Assembly (NCBI GenBank): GCA_032718565.1
Contig: JAVGVS010000011.1
Span: 1,032,905 to 1,096,904 of the forward strand
Source: Distichodus sexfasciatus
Lineage: Eukaryota; Chordata; Actinopteri; Characiformes; Distichodontidae
Direction of reading: 5' to 3'
Length of the DNA stretch: 64,000 nucleotides
Made by a program: the position numbers and the translations under genes. The notes beneath the pieces are model-generated. The model was given only the letters and a program-made list of their open reading frames with translations. It made no database searches and was not told the origin of the DNA. Positions 24,101 to 32,690 of the stretch are shown in pieces; position 1 is the first letter of the stretch; the number at the start of each line of letters is the position of its first letter.

Positions 24101-27100
24101 AGCACACAGTGCACCACAATGAAGTGTGACCTCTGCATCTGACCAATCCGTTAAGGAGCAGTGGGCAGCTTTTGGCAGCACCCTGGGAACAGTGTCTTGG
24201 GGACGGTACCTTGATCATGAGCACCTCAGTGGTATCTGTACCGGTTAAATATACGATCAGGCCAACTCCTTAACCGTTACGCTACCAACTGCCTCATGAA
24301 ATGGGCTTCTTGTGTGATGTTCTGGGCTTTTGTGCTGAAATCACTGCGCCACGACAGCAAAATACTGAATTAGTAATGCTTGCTGTCTCAACACTCTGCA
24401 TGCAGCGTCTGACTGCGTTTAACTGGTCAATCCACGTGCTCTAAAATTATTTTTATCTCAGGTGTTTATCAGTAATTTGAGATTTCTCTCCTTTCTTTCC
24501 TGCCTAGGTGCTCTATAATTCAATAAAGAATGAGAAGTTAGAATGGGCCATGTGAGTATCTTGTTCCATTGCCGCAGTGCTTGTGTGTGTGTATGTGTGT
24601 GGGTGTGTTTGATTAAACTATGTGTAACGTTTATTGCGGCTGGGTTTTTAATTGTAAAAGGTAGGAACTGGATCTAAAGATTGTGTGTGTGTGTGTATAT
24701 ATGTGGGTGTGTGTGTGTTTAATTAAATTTGTTTAATTAGAAAAATGTGATGTGTTTATGAACCTGAGTATGAGGATGTACATTGTGTTTGCGTGGGTGC
24801 GTGGATGTATAATAACCTCCACATTTGCAGTGAGGAAGAGGAGTTGAGGAAGAGTTTGTCGGAGCTGGTGGAGGACCAGTTCGAGGCGGGAGGGAAGCGG
24901 GTTGTCAGGGTAACGGACGGCAGTAACCCTTTCATCGCCATCCCGCTGCTGCTTAACGCTGCCACCTACAAACATGGGATCCTGACACGCAAGAGCCACG
25001 CAGACATGGATGGCAAGCGCAGTGAGTGATGATAGAATGGACAGAGACTAGGGGGAAATATCTAGTAACATTGTAAACATTTTTGTTTTAGCTTAAAGTC
25101 CTGTTACAGTGATATACCAACTTTGATAATATAAATAATTTAAGCTAAATTAATTTAACTTAAATTTTGTGATTTCTAAATTTATGATCTTAAAGCCAAA
25201 GTACGGGCATTTTTCGAGGATTTTTCAAAAATAATTGGGCAGCAAATAATAATAATAATTAAAATGATATTATTATGAGCCATAATGTAGCACCTTTCAT
25301 ACACTGGGATGCAGCTTAAAGTACTTAACAACAAGGGAGCGAGAAATAAAATTAATAAAATAAAAGCATTAAATATAATAAAAGAATAAAAATAGTACAA
25401 TAATAAATACACATTAGCACCAGTAATTAAAGAAAACAAAGATAGAAAATAAAGTCAAATAAAAGAAAAAATAATGATTTAATAAAAATCTAAAGTAAAT
25501 TTTAAAAAAGTTGCTTTTCAGAATTGCAGGAGCTTTGCAGATTGTGATCTCTCTGCACGTTCCATAACATCTAAAGCAAGTTTTGGCCAACTAGGCATTA
25601 ATTTGCTAGCACACATAGCTGTACTATTCAGAATAAGGACTAATAATAACAACATATACTGTACAGTTTCATATAGCAATAATAATGTATAAAATAATGA
25701 TATATCACGAGGTTAGCATCGTGACCCTGGAAGCCCCCGGGTCTCTACGGCACCTGCCTCCTCCATATGATGTAAGACCTAATTAGTCTAATTGTAGTGT
25801 ACGTTCAGCTGAGCTGGCAACGACAATGGTGAGATTCTGGGACTGCAGTAATGCAGAGGAGATAACAGGATGTCCTTCACAGCTGGATATGTCATCTATA
25901 CACAACCACCCACACTCATTACTGAAATCCATCCTTATCTCTCTCTCTTTCTGTTGTTCTCTCTCTCCCTTCCTTAGCCCCGAGAGGGCGGCGAGGCTGG
26001 AAAAAATTCTACGCTGTGCTGAAGGGCATGATCCTGTATCTGCAGAAAGTAATTCACACACAAACACACACACAGTATTGGTGTTTTTGAGGGAAATGGC
26101 CATTATGAATTAGTGCAGCCAAATAATGATTATAGCGTAACAGGCAACACTGACACCTTACCTTAACCAAAGGTAAGGTAAAAGTAACCAAAATCATTTT
26201 TCATTTTAATTTTTGCTAAAGTTCCTTTTGACTGGTCAAATGCTCCCTTTAATATTCAGATGCTCATGATTTCCTAACTTCTTAACACCATGGGGACAGT
26301 TGGTCCTCAGAAATGAGTATACACAATAATATATACAATAATAAAATAAAAATAATTAAATAATCACGTTCATTGTGACTGGTCAGATATACCCACAGTA
26401 TTCTAATGCTCATTATTTCCTAATTTATTAATGCCGTGGGTACATTGATATGTAATAAATTACATTTTAATCAAAATTTTACTTTAATTTTTTTTGCTTT
26501 TGCTTAACTTCATTATGGCTGTCGAAATGTCACCACAATATTCTATTGCAAATGATTTCCTAATTTCAACTCCATGGGGACCTCAGAAGTGGCTATATGC
26601 AATAATAAATTAAATAAAATAATTTAAAATAAAATATTTATTTTTACTTTAATTTTATTTTTTTATTTTTTTATTTAATTTACTAAGTTCGTTGTGACTG
26701 GTGTCCCCATATTGTTTTGCTCATGGGGACATTTGGTAGCCAAAGAACTGGCACACACACACACACAGACTGCTGCACCATGACCAAGCGTATCTGTCTT
26801 CGTCCGTGCCTGCGCTCTCTCTGATGTGCTGCACTTTGTCTCCACCTTGTGTTCAGGATGAGTATAAGCCGGATAAGGACCTGTCTGAGGTGGACCTGAA
26901 GAACGCTGTGCGCGTTCATCACGCTTTGGCCACCAGAGCCTGCGACTATAGCAAGCGACCCAACGTCCTCAAACTCAAAACATCCGACTGGAGAGTCTTT
27001 CTCTTCCAAGCTCCGTAAGTGACAAGCCCCACATTTAGGTTAACTAGAAGGGAAAATGGTAAGGCTGGACGATATCGACTCAACATCATGATTAAATGAA

Positions 27101-29578
27101 CATTTTACCTTTGTTTCAATTAATGAGCAGTATGTTTTTTCCCCTCATAGTTCACTGAGGAGGTTTGTACTATAAATATGCACAACTATTAAAGCCGGAA
27201 TATGTTTTCTAACAAGAGGGTGGTAATCTTAATTACTAAATAATTTAAATTTAATTGCCCAGCCCTAGAAAATGGTTCATATGAAAGTTGTTTTAATTGG
27301 AATTAAACAATCAAGATCAATCAAGATTCTCTGACTTAATTTATTTTGCTCACTTGAATGTGAATTTAAGTGAGTGATTATTTGTCATTGTGAACACACC
27401 ACAGCACAGCAAACATTGCACCACAATGAAATGTGACCTCTGCATTTGACCCATCCGTGAAGAAGCAGTGGGCAGCTTTAGCAACACCCGGGGCGCAGTG
27501 CTTGGGGATGGTACCTTGCTCATGAGTACCTTAGTACCTTTGTACTTAAGAGTGTGTGTGTGTGTGTGTGTGGTTTTGTAGGAGTGAGGAGGAGATGATG
27601 TCGTGGATTTTCAGGATAAATCTAGTAGCTGCTCTCTTCTCGGCTCCTGCATTTCCTGCTGCCATCGGCTCCATGAAGAAATTTTGCAGGCCGCTGCTTC
27701 CGTCGTCTACAACCAGACTCAGCCAGGTACACAATCGCAGACATCGATTTACATACTGTAAAAAAAGATTTAATCGTGAAGACATGTTAACATCTTTCAG
27801 TCACTTCAACAATAATTTATGCAATTTCAACAAGCTTGTAGTGGGTTTTTATGGCTATGTTTAAGAGTCACTGTGTCAATATATGGAAGTATGATATACT
27901 ATACAAATTTGTTGCTCTTTCCAGTAATGTACAACATCTTGCAGGTAAATCAGATATAATATTCATGTAGAAGGTAAAGATCTAAGGGAAACACCTAATG
28001 GGGATTTCTTACAGAGAGCAATACAAAGCCAAAAGCAGACTTAAAAGTAAAGCTTTGAAATAAAAAGCATGTTACATTTTATTTTACTTCAAACTTTAAG
28101 GCAGTTCAATGAACTTATTTTTTAAGTTTTACAGTGCTATACCTGCACACACACTTCCACAAGTGTAAGAATAAACATATTTCATGGTGTGACAGTGACA
28201 CAATGCATATTTAATGCAGAATTTTTCACTTTGTCTGGTGCCTATTTTAGTAACATAGTCTCATCTATTAATTTAGAGCCTATTAATATAAAAAGAGCAG
28301 AAATGGATCAAAATGTCGGGTTTATTTCGCCGTCTGTTGCATTGAAAGCTGTAGCTTGATCATGTTTTGCTGCATTCCTATTCACCTCATGTACTCACAT
28401 GATAGACTTTTTAAATAAAAATAATACCCAAAATATATTAACTTTGTTCATATAATATTTGCACAATTTTATAACTTTGTAACATTTTTTTTGTAAAATC
28501 TGTATTATCAACACAGACACATACTATATGTCAATCATATATCAATACATGTTTAAATTGATATTCAATTTTTCTTACTTCAAACACAATACACTGTGAA
28601 TGATAATCAGAATTTAAATTCATTATTAAATTTTTTTTTAAAAATATATTTAAAACCATTTTCATTTATTTTTATATGTTGGCAAACACACTGATACAAC
28701 TAGAGTTTGTGTGCTGTATTTGAATGTGACACTGATTTTGCAAATGTAGTTTATGTTTAAAAAACACTAACATAAAAGAATCATGTTTGATCTCCGTCTC
28801 AACCTTTACTGCATCTGACTTCATCCTCCCTGACCTCGGGTGTTGGCACTTTTTCCACTGGTGCAGGAGGAGCAGCTGAAGTGTCATGAGAGCAAGCTGA
28901 AGCAGATCTCTCTAGAGGTGGAGGAGCACAAAAAGAACCCGCCAGAGCTTACGCCCAAAAGCAAAGAGGCAGAGGAATACCGCCTCAAAGAGCACTACCT
29001 TACCTACGAGGTGAGTAGCACTTTTATGTATATAGGACCTTTTATATAAGTGCCAAAAGTGCTTTATATCAACAATAAATCCAGGAAAAAGTAAGTATGA
29101 ATTGATAAATGATAAAAATAACAAATCAGACAAATAAAAAGAAATACATCTTACATCTTACTTCATATTGGACACTAAATAAAGTTTGTGCTTACAATTG
29201 TGTGTTTGTATTGTGGATTTTCAGGATTAATCTAGTAGCTGCTCTAAAGAATTAAATAAAAATAAATTTAAACACAATGCAATGTCCACAAATAAGGAAC
29301 TAAAAATCACATATTTAAAAATAAATGTCTTTTCTTATGTTGTTATCCGCTGTGTGTTTGTGTTGGAGCAGAAGAGCCGCTACGAGACGTATGTCAGCCT
29401 TTTGCAGGCCAAGCTGCGCGTGGGGAGCGATGATCTGGATAAGATTGAGGCTGCCGTGTTTGCCGGAGATGGCCGTGATGGTCACCTGCGTAAAACGCAG
29501 TCCAGCCCCTCCATCAGCCAGGGCCACGGGGTCAACGGGCGAGCCAGCCATAAACATGGCCCCGATAGCCACAGTTGA
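5589..29578 (+). CDS. psd2: PSD2 (EFA6C-like) ARF6 guanine-nucleotide exchange factor, 15 coding exons
   Basis: Coding exons: 5589-6079, 7555-8268, 18700-18894, 18979-19059, 21820-21932, 22169-22227, 23554-23556 (microexon, proposed), 23944-24033, 24508-24551, 24831-25021, 25978-26048, 26857-27014, 27582-27726, 28867-29010 and 29372-29578. I joined them at visible splice sites; phases agree at every junction and the total is 2706 nt (901 aa plus stop). Seen: acidic N-terminus (about 1-400), Sec7 domain (about 442-597) with the glutamic-finger motif MGETQ (Glu about 505), PH domain (about 645-760), and a charged coiled-coil C-terminus (about 785-850). Known for the EFA6/PSD family: GDP/GTP exchange on ARF6 at the plasma membrane, with PH lipid binding and effects on cortical actin. 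The Sec7-PH-coiled-coil order identifies the family; adjacent pura and nrg2 argue for PSD2 over PSD, PSD3 or PSD4. The N-terminus looks longer than I remember for mammalian PSD2. Confidence 0.9.
6080..7554 (+). other. psd2: psd2 intron 5589-exon to 7555-exon
   Basis: Purine-rich start (GAGA stretches about 6185-6245), then AT-rich sequence. Nothing I can name; the stretch 6890-7150 has a mobile-element feel but no ends I can demonstrate. Confidence 0.5.
7555..8268 (+). CDS. psd2: psd2 acidic exon with three FSS(T/A)FE motifs
   Basis: Acceptor GCGCATTCAG, donor TCAG|GTGAGG. It encodes residues about 164-402: poly-Glu stretches alternating with three related motifs of the form D-x-F-S-S-T/A-F-E, at about residues 191-198, 220-231 and 261-272. 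The last two continue as RIVE. No folded domain is recognised. The motifs look like repeated short linear binding motifs rather than low-complexity filler. Confidence 0.85.
7996..8007 (+). promoter_or_regulatory. CTCF-type motif inside psd2 exon
   Basis: CCAGCAGAGGGC followed by GCTGG matches the vertebrate CTCF core CCASYAGRKGGC at every position. It lies in coding sequence (residues around Leu-Ile-Gln-Gln-Arg-Ala). Motif match only; occupancy unknown. Confidence 0.5.
8413..8424 (+). promoter_or_regulatory. CTCF-type motif at start of the large psd2 intron
   Basis: CCAGTAGGTGGC followed by GTGCAG is a full match to CCASYAGRKGGC, in the same orientation as the match at 7996 and 400 bp from it. 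Confidence 0.5.
9835..10000. repeat. hAT-like non-autonomous element remnant
   Basis: Recurrent 'agcta' units (AAGCTACAAGCTA, GTAGCTTGCTACAC) match the style and spacing of fragments at 20670-20870 and 32290-32690. These resemble a widespread teleost element family built on AAGCTAC/GTAGCTT repeats. Ends are not clear here. Confidence 0.45.
10185..10400 (-). repeat. tRNA-derived SINE remnant, family B
   Basis: Read on the minus strand it has a degraded tRNA-like head and a TAAGGGTCTTGCTC-type middle. It ends in a tail of the form ATAAGAGTGTCTGCAAAATGCTA...AAATGTAAA, the LINE-like 3' end common in fish SINEs. Confidence 0.65.
11485..11660 (-). repeat. tRNA-derived SINE remnant, family B
   Basis: Shares the sequence CAGTCTCCCTG-AGCAACTTGGG-TAAGGGTCTTGC with the copy at 10185-10400, in the same orientation, with a more degraded head. 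Confidence 0.6.
14505..14996 (+). promoter_or_regulatory. psd2: Intronic CpG-dense block: candidate alternative promoter/first exon of psd2
   Basis: Roughly 35-40 CpG dinucleotides fall within about 400 bp (14510-14900), in an intron that is otherwise AT-rich and CpG-poor. The block includes SmaI/NotI-like GC strings, TTTCGTTTCGG and CACGTGCCGTGCG. It is followed by a donor-like CT|GTGAGT at about 14996. This is how an internal CpG-island promoter with a non-coding exon would look. Alternatives are an unmethylated transposon or an unrelated regulatory element; a degraded TIR-like sequence sits just upstream (14441-14505). Confidence 0.4.
15037..15124. repeat. Compound (GT)n(TA)n microsatellite
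   Basis: About 20 GT units run directly into about 24 TA/AT units. Confidence 0.95.
15259..15420. repeat. Probable retroelement 3'-end fragment
   Basis: Begins with TTCAAGATTCAAGATTATTTATTGG-type sequence, which resembles the 'CAAGATTCAAGA...TTTATT' ends scattered through teleost genomes. No coding part is present. Identification is from memory only. Confidence 0.35.
17039..17222 (+). repeat. tRNA-derived SINE, family B, near full length
   Basis: tRNA-like head with box-A-like GGTGTAGTGGTTAGG and box B GGTTCAAATCC. A middle CCCTGAGCAAGTTGCTTCAGGGAG follows, then a tail ACCGTCTGATAAATGCTCAAAATGTAAA. It is a retroposon, not a functional tRNA gene. Confidence 0.8.
18700..18894 (+). CDS. psd2: psd2 exon, start of Sec7 domain
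   Basis: Acceptor TTGTCGTAG, donor AAGAA|GTGAGT. It encodes residues about 402-466: a Ser/Asp/Glu/Leu linker, then KRLAKRLFYLEGFKR, the first helix of the Sec7 domain. The split Asn codon joins the next exon. Confidence 0.92.
18979..19059 (+). CDS. psd2: psd2 Sec7 exon
   Basis: Acceptor CTCTTGCAG, donor CTAAG|GTGAGA. Encodes NNEFSQMVASEYLSFFDFTG and onward, a typical EFA6 Sec7 segment. Confidence 0.93.
19412..19600 (-). repeat. tRNA-derived SINE, family A
   Basis: On the minus strand: GGCAGTTGGTAGTGTAGCGG head, a GTGACCGGAGGGTTGCCGG region, then the shared body (GCACTGCTCC, GGATAGGTCAAATGTAGAGG, TGTGCTGTGGTGTGTTCACA). Same family as eight other copies in this window. Confidence 0.85.
20670..20870. 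repeat. hAT-like non-autonomous element remnant
   Basis: Starts CCAGTGCTGGGGAAACTACTT, a terminal sequence typical of abundant teleost hAT-like MITEs. AAGCTAC/GTAGCTA units follow. The right end is not clear. Confidence 0.55.
21215..21335 (+). repeat. Family-B SINE 3' fragment
   Basis: GGGCCCCTGAGCAAGGCCCTTA body and ATGCTGTAAATGTAAATTGG tail without the tRNA head. Confidence 0.65.
21820..21932 (+). CDS. psd2: psd2 Sec7 exon with catalytic Glu; GC donor
   Basis: Acceptor CTTACACAG. It encodes NFLKAFPLMGETQERERVLV and onward; the Glu of MGETQ (about residue 505) is the glutamic finger that drives nucleotide release. The only donor that keeps the Sec7 frame is GAAG|GCAAGC at 21932/21933, a GC-AG intron. 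The nearest GT (at 21943) would join the next exon out of frame. Confidence 0.93.
22169..22227 (+). CDS. psd2: psd2 Sec7 exon
   Basis: Acceptor GTATTTACAG, donor GGCCAT|GTATGT. Encodes (D)GAHTLTCALMLLNTDLHGH, the conserved LNTDLH motif of Sec7 domains. Ends in phase 0. Confidence 0.95.
22258..22709. mobile_element. Non-autonomous DNA transposon (MITE)
   Basis: Left end GAGGTCGACTGAT, right end (reverse complement) AGGGTTGATCGAT, each flanked by TA. Subterminal copies of CGATAACC/CCGATAATC fill the arms. The middle has no transposase. Related GATAATATCGGCCGA fragments occur near 48.5 kb. Superfamily not assigned. The element begins 30 bp after a psd2 splice donor. Confidence 0.65.
23554..23556 (+). 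CDS. psd2: Candidate 3-nt microexon (Val) of psd2
   Basis: A long pyrimidine-rich tract and GTCCTGAGCAG are followed by GTG and then the perfect donor GTAAGT. Both flanking exons are phase 0, so inclusion adds one Val between His and Asn (HVNIGKKM instead of HNIGKKM). I recall HVNIGKKM in mammalian PSD3-type proteins and HNIGKRM in PSD, which supports use of such an exon. Neither flanking exon has an alternative GT or AG that would add this Val. Confidence 0.65.
23792..23803 (-). promoter_or_regulatory. CTCF-type motif, reverse orientation
   Basis: The plus strand reads CTGCCATCTAGTGGC, whose reverse complement contains CCACTAGATGGC, a full match to CCASYAGRKGGC. It is convergent with the matches at 7996 and 8413. 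Confidence 0.5.
23944..24033 (+). CDS. psd2: psd2 Sec7 exon
   Basis: Acceptor CTTATTTCAG, donor AAG|GTATGA. Encodes NIGKKMSCQQFISNLDGLND and onward to DLLK, phase 0 at both ends. Confidence 0.95.
24052..24297 (-). repeat. tRNA-derived SINE, family A
   Basis: Minus-strand copy with head GAGGCAGTTGGTAGCGTAACGG, body CAAGGTACCGTCCCC, and GTGCACTGTGTGCTGTACTG before the 3' end. It begins 19 bp after a psd2 splice donor. Confidence 0.88.
24508..24551 (+). CDS. psd2: psd2 exon, end of Sec7 domain
   Basis: Acceptor CCTGCCTAG, donor GCCAT|GTGAGT. 44 nt, encoding VLYNSIKNEKLEWA(I). Confidence 0.93.
24831..25021 (+). CDS. psd2: psd2 exon, Sec7-PH linker and PH start
   Basis: Acceptor ACATTTGCAG, donor GCGCA|GTGAGT. 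Encodes an acidic helix (EEEELRKSLSELVEDQF), a linker, then YKHGILTRKSHADMDGKR, the first strand of the PH domain. Confidence 0.93.
25022..25977 (+). other. psd2: psd2 intron, AT-rich
   Basis: Very AT-rich with AATAATAATAA and AAATAAAA runs (25240-25500). No exon or definable repeat ends seen. Confidence 0.6.
25978..26048 (+). CDS. psd2: psd2 PH-domain exon
   Basis: Pyrimidine tract and CCTTAG acceptor, donor CAGAAA|GTAATT. Encodes (T)PRGRRGWKKFYAVLKGMIL YLQK, the basic strand-loop-strand of the PH domain likely to contact phosphoinositides. Confidence 0.93.
26225..26745. repeat. psd2: Diverged tandem units in psd2 intron
   Basis: Four loosely similar units share TGTGACTGGTC, a TTCTAATGCTCATGATTTCCTAA-like stretch and CCATGGGGAC. 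They start near 26226, 26374, 26512 and 26691, so spacing is irregular (about 140-180 bp). An old minisatellite-like duplication. Confidence 0.6.
26857..27014 (+). CDS. psd2: psd2 PH-domain exon
   Basis: Acceptor GTGTTCAG, donor GCTCC|GTAAGT. Encodes DEYKPDKDLSEVDLKNAVRV through NVLKLKTSDWRVFLFQA, the PH beta strands. Confidence 0.94.
27061..27267. mobile_element. MITE with 9-bp target-site duplication
   Basis: Ends AAGGCTGGACGATAT and, in reverse complement, TAGGGCTGGGCAATT. The flanks are GAAAATGGT on both sides (27052-27060 and 27268-27276), a perfect direct repeat that marks the insertion. The 8-9 bp duplication fits a hAT-type element. A related end fragment lies at about 55965-56025. 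Confidence 0.75.
27369..27545 (-). repeat. tRNA-derived SINE, family A, 5'-truncated
   Basis: Minus-strand body and tail are present (GCACTGCGCCCC, GATGGGTCAAATGCAGAGG, GTGTTCACAATGACAAATAA). The tRNA head is missing. It ends 37 bp before a psd2 exon. Confidence 0.8.
27552..27572. repeat. (GT)10 tract at a psd2 acceptor
   Basis: Ten GT units, then G, TTTT and GTAG immediately before the exon at 27582. There is no ordinary pyrimidine tract. Confidence 0.95.
27582..27726 (+). CDS. psd2: psd2 exon, PH C-terminal helix
   Basis: Acceptor TTTTGTAG after a (GT)n tract, donor AGCCAG|GTACAC. Encodes (P)SEEEMMSWIFRINLVAALF and a basic proline-rich extension. The 145-nt length means that skipping would shift the frame. 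Confidence 0.92.
27727..28866 (+). other. psd2: psd2 intron, AT-rich
   Basis: No repeats or exons that I can define; AT-rich throughout. Confidence 0.6.
28867..29010 (+). CDS. psd2: psd2 coiled-coil exon
   Basis: Acceptor CTGGTGCAG, donor TACGAG|GTGAGT. Encodes EEQLKCHESKLKQISLEVEE and onward: heptad-like charged helix typical of the EFA6 C-terminus. Confidence 0.93.
29213..29245 (+). repeat. psd2: Intronic copy of a psd2 exon fragment
   Basis: 33 bp match 27603-27635 of the PH exon at 32 positions; the single change (ATA to ATT) is synonymous for Ile. It encodes WIFRINLVAAL in one frame and then runs into a stop. It lies in the last intron, 127 bp before the final coding exon. Confidence 0.85.
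29372..29578 (+). CDS. psd2: psd2 last coding exon
   Basis: Acceptor TTGGAGCAG. Encodes KSRYETYVSLLQAKLRVGSD, the end of the coiled coil, then a Ser/His/Gly-rich tail (SPSISQGHG) ending at TGA 29576-29578. Confidence 0.93.
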   Translation, partial: KSRYETYVSLLQAKLRVGSDDLDKIEAAVFAGDGRDGHLRKTQSSPSISQGHGVNGRASHKHGPDSHS

Positions 29579-31360
29579 AGGGGCAGATCTCTGTGAATGG
29601 AACTTTACCCTGGTGTCTGACCCACCTCCCCTGCTCCCCAGCTGTGGCAGTTTTGGACAACTTGAGGACATCCCCATTTCTGGAAAAGAGACACAAACAT
29701 GAACGTAGCATTAAAAAATACGCATTTCCATGTACAGTAAATTATGATTATTGTAAGTATTATTAGTATGATGCTAGGTTACAGTTTATTACTGATGTGA
29801 ACATTCATTATGTGCCAAAAAGGAACCACAGCATTAAAGAGGAGACCGAGACTGTAGCGGAACATGTTAATGACACATGACTGTGCGTTCCTATCAAAGG
29901 AAGTTGGAATGAGACATCACGTGACAGTCTGTTGTGATGGGAAATGAGATGCACTAACCTGTTTTGATGTTGAGAGAGGTTTTACAGCAGCATTCGAGGC
30001 ACCTTTCCTGATGTTCTTTAGAAAGCAGTGGCGTCATCCTTCCTTATGGGAGATTTTTGTTGCAAAAGGACTGCACAAAGGGATGGCGTCATGACATTTT
30101 TACGGGGAATCACAGCTTGTGATCAGTCCAATGCATGATGAAACGATGACTTCTTAAAGGACTTGTTCGATTTTGGCCGGAGATGTAGCATTTGGCTTAT
30201 TTACGAGGCCTTCCATCTCTCCGCCTCAGTAGTAGCCACTTAAGGGCTCTGTCACCCTGAGGTGTGTGTGGAGATTTATGTGAGTTGTCGATGCAAATAT
30301 CCCCACTATTTATTATATTTATTTATTACGTTTCGTTTCAGAGCCATCACAATGAACTTGTACCATTGGAAGCAAATGACTTTAAAGTAGACAGTTCTAT
30401 AGTTCTTTTTGAGTTAAAGAACACATGGGGGACACTCATAAGGTTCTAGTTCTAAAAATGTTTATTACTAGAAATGACAGGGTATATAATGGAAAACAGG
30501 ATAACAAAGCATTGGGAGATGCTTGCACTTGTGTATGCGTGTGAGAGAGAAAGAGAACGTAGAAAGCAAGATGATCTGTATGTGAATATAGTAATATGGG
30601 AGTCCACGGCTACAGGCAAAACAGCTTCTTACTTCTTATGTTGTGCATTACATGTCTTGAAGAAACACATTTCTTCAGATGATTGAGAATTGACTCCCTG
30701 TTTGACATGTGATGCACTACACTGCGTTTAAAAGGCCACTGTCGCTTTGTGGGCTATATGTAATGCACTTCGTAGTTAGAAGGGATTCATTCCAAATGCA
30801 GACCTTGTCTTCAGCTGACCACAGAAGCCTTCTTCTAACATATATGGACTCAGCATAAAGCAGCAGGACTGCAAATTCAGACCAAGTTACCCACTCATAC
30901 CCGCATCTCAAAGTGTAGCATAAGGAACACAAAGATGCAACAATCATCTATTTAAAATGGATTGTTACTATGTATATTGGTATGATGGACGTTGCTTGTG
31001 AGGAAGAGGACTGTGCCTCTCTTGACTATGCTTGGATGTTCAGCTGGAGCGCTGTCAACTGCAGACGTATATCCATTCATCACAGCGGTACGGACTTCGT
31101 GTTTGAGCAATGCAAGTAGATTTTTCTAGTGCAGTTTTTGACGCATGACGACAATGTGAGTGAGAGAATGAGCTTTTGGTTCTCGCACTGCTATATGTGG
31201 AGTAACATAAAGAGCTGCAATTTTATACATCCTTAGTAACCGCTTTCTTAAACTGACTTGCCTATACTCGGCGCTTTGGCTGTTGTGCTCAGAAAGATTT
31301 TCCCCAATGTTTAGGGTAGAATACAAGTGCTGTTGTAATAAAAGATTGTGATGATTATTT
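29579..31360 (+). other. psd2: psd2 3' untranslated region
   Basis: No coding frame of note. It extends to the poly(A) signal AATAAA at 31337-31342 followed by a GT-rich stretch (GATTGTGATGATT). Cleavage is expected about 15-25 nt downstream. Confidence 0.65.
31337..31342 (+). terminator. psd2: Polyadenylation signal of psd2
   Basis: AATAAA followed by TG-rich sequence, 1.76 kb after the stop codon, with no better candidate closer to the coding end. Confidence 0.6.
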
Positions 31361-32289
31361 TATAATAACCCCTGCTCTGTCTAGGCTTTTTTCTTCATGC
31401 ACCCATTTCTGCTTCAGTTATGTAACAAAAAAAGCTAAATTCATTTATTTCTATAATTATCCCTAGTTATAAACACTCATTAGCTTTGATAACATCTAGA
31501 AAACTGTTGTCATAATTATGTTTAAAACAGCATGATCTGTCAGCTGATTACTTTAAAGGTGTGATAAGTAAATTATAAAAAACCACCAGAACCCAATGCT
31601 TCCCTCAACTTTAGAAATGTTGGGTTCAATGAAAGATAATGCACTCCCCAGGGTGGTTTTCTTCTAATGAAAAAGCTAAGTCAATCCACCTTTAAAAAAT
31701 TAAACATAATTATGTGGTCACCAGTCATCTTTATTATTTTATTAACTTTTTTTTTTTTTTTAAGTGTACAAAATGATTGTAATACTTACTGAACGTAATA
31801 CATTTTAAGTTCTGATTAATTTAAGTTTAGAAACACAGCTTAATACAGACATGAACAAGATTAGAAATACCTCTAAGTCTAATCAAAGACCGATTTATGT
31901 ATTTATTCTTTGTCTTACAGTTAACAACATTATTTATGCAATGCTTAAAAGGGCAACATTTTGAGGAGTTAATTTGGATTCTTTATATATGTGAACTATT
32001 GAAAATCAGACAAATCCGTATTATTAAATTTCATGTTGATTTCATAACTAGACTGAAAACCATTTCAAAATTGACTTAATATGAAAATGCTTGAAATTAA
32101 CCCACAAACCAGAACTACTGGAACCAGAAAGTGTGGAACGGAAATTGAAAAAGCGGAAATTTGTCCCAGCGGCACAAACATTTGTTTCAGCCAGCCAAAG
32201 CGACAGGAGCTACAAATGTCACGGTAAGTCAGAAAATCATTCCTGGCTTTTGCTTTCAATGCTACTGACTTTATTTTTCCAATCGGCTT

Positions 32290-32690
32290 CTCAGTAGCGA
32301 ATCCACTTTTAAAACGCTGTAGCTTTAAAAGTAGCAGATTGTTACAAAAGAAACGGTTTTCTCTTTAAAAGTCGGGTATTTTTAACTACCAATTGGTGCT
32401 AAGTTGGCAGAAGTTGCATTAAATTGCGGCTCTTGGCAACTGCAAGATGGAGTCAAGAGGATGTAGTCCAACTTAGCCGTGATTTAAGCAAGAATCCGTG
32501 GCCGTGTAATAGTTTGGATGTAGTTAACCACTACTAACTGGCTCACTACCATATTTAAACAGTAGCATGGCTCTAACTTAACAACTTTTAATCACATGTT
32601 GCTTGTAGCTTGAAAAGCTTCCGTTAAAAGTAGCTTCTAAAATCCTGTTCCTTGTAGTAGTGTTTTTTGTTTAACACTTTAGAGATATAG
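32290..32690. repeat. hAT-like non-autonomous element remnants
   Basis: Contains GTAGCTTTAAAAGTAGC, GTAGCTTGAAAAGCTTCC and AAAAGTAGCTTC units plus a CTGCAAGATGGAGTC stretch. That stretch is shared in reverse with the fragment at 20840-20870 (GGACTCCATCTTGCAGC), so both come from one family. Confidence 0.55.
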
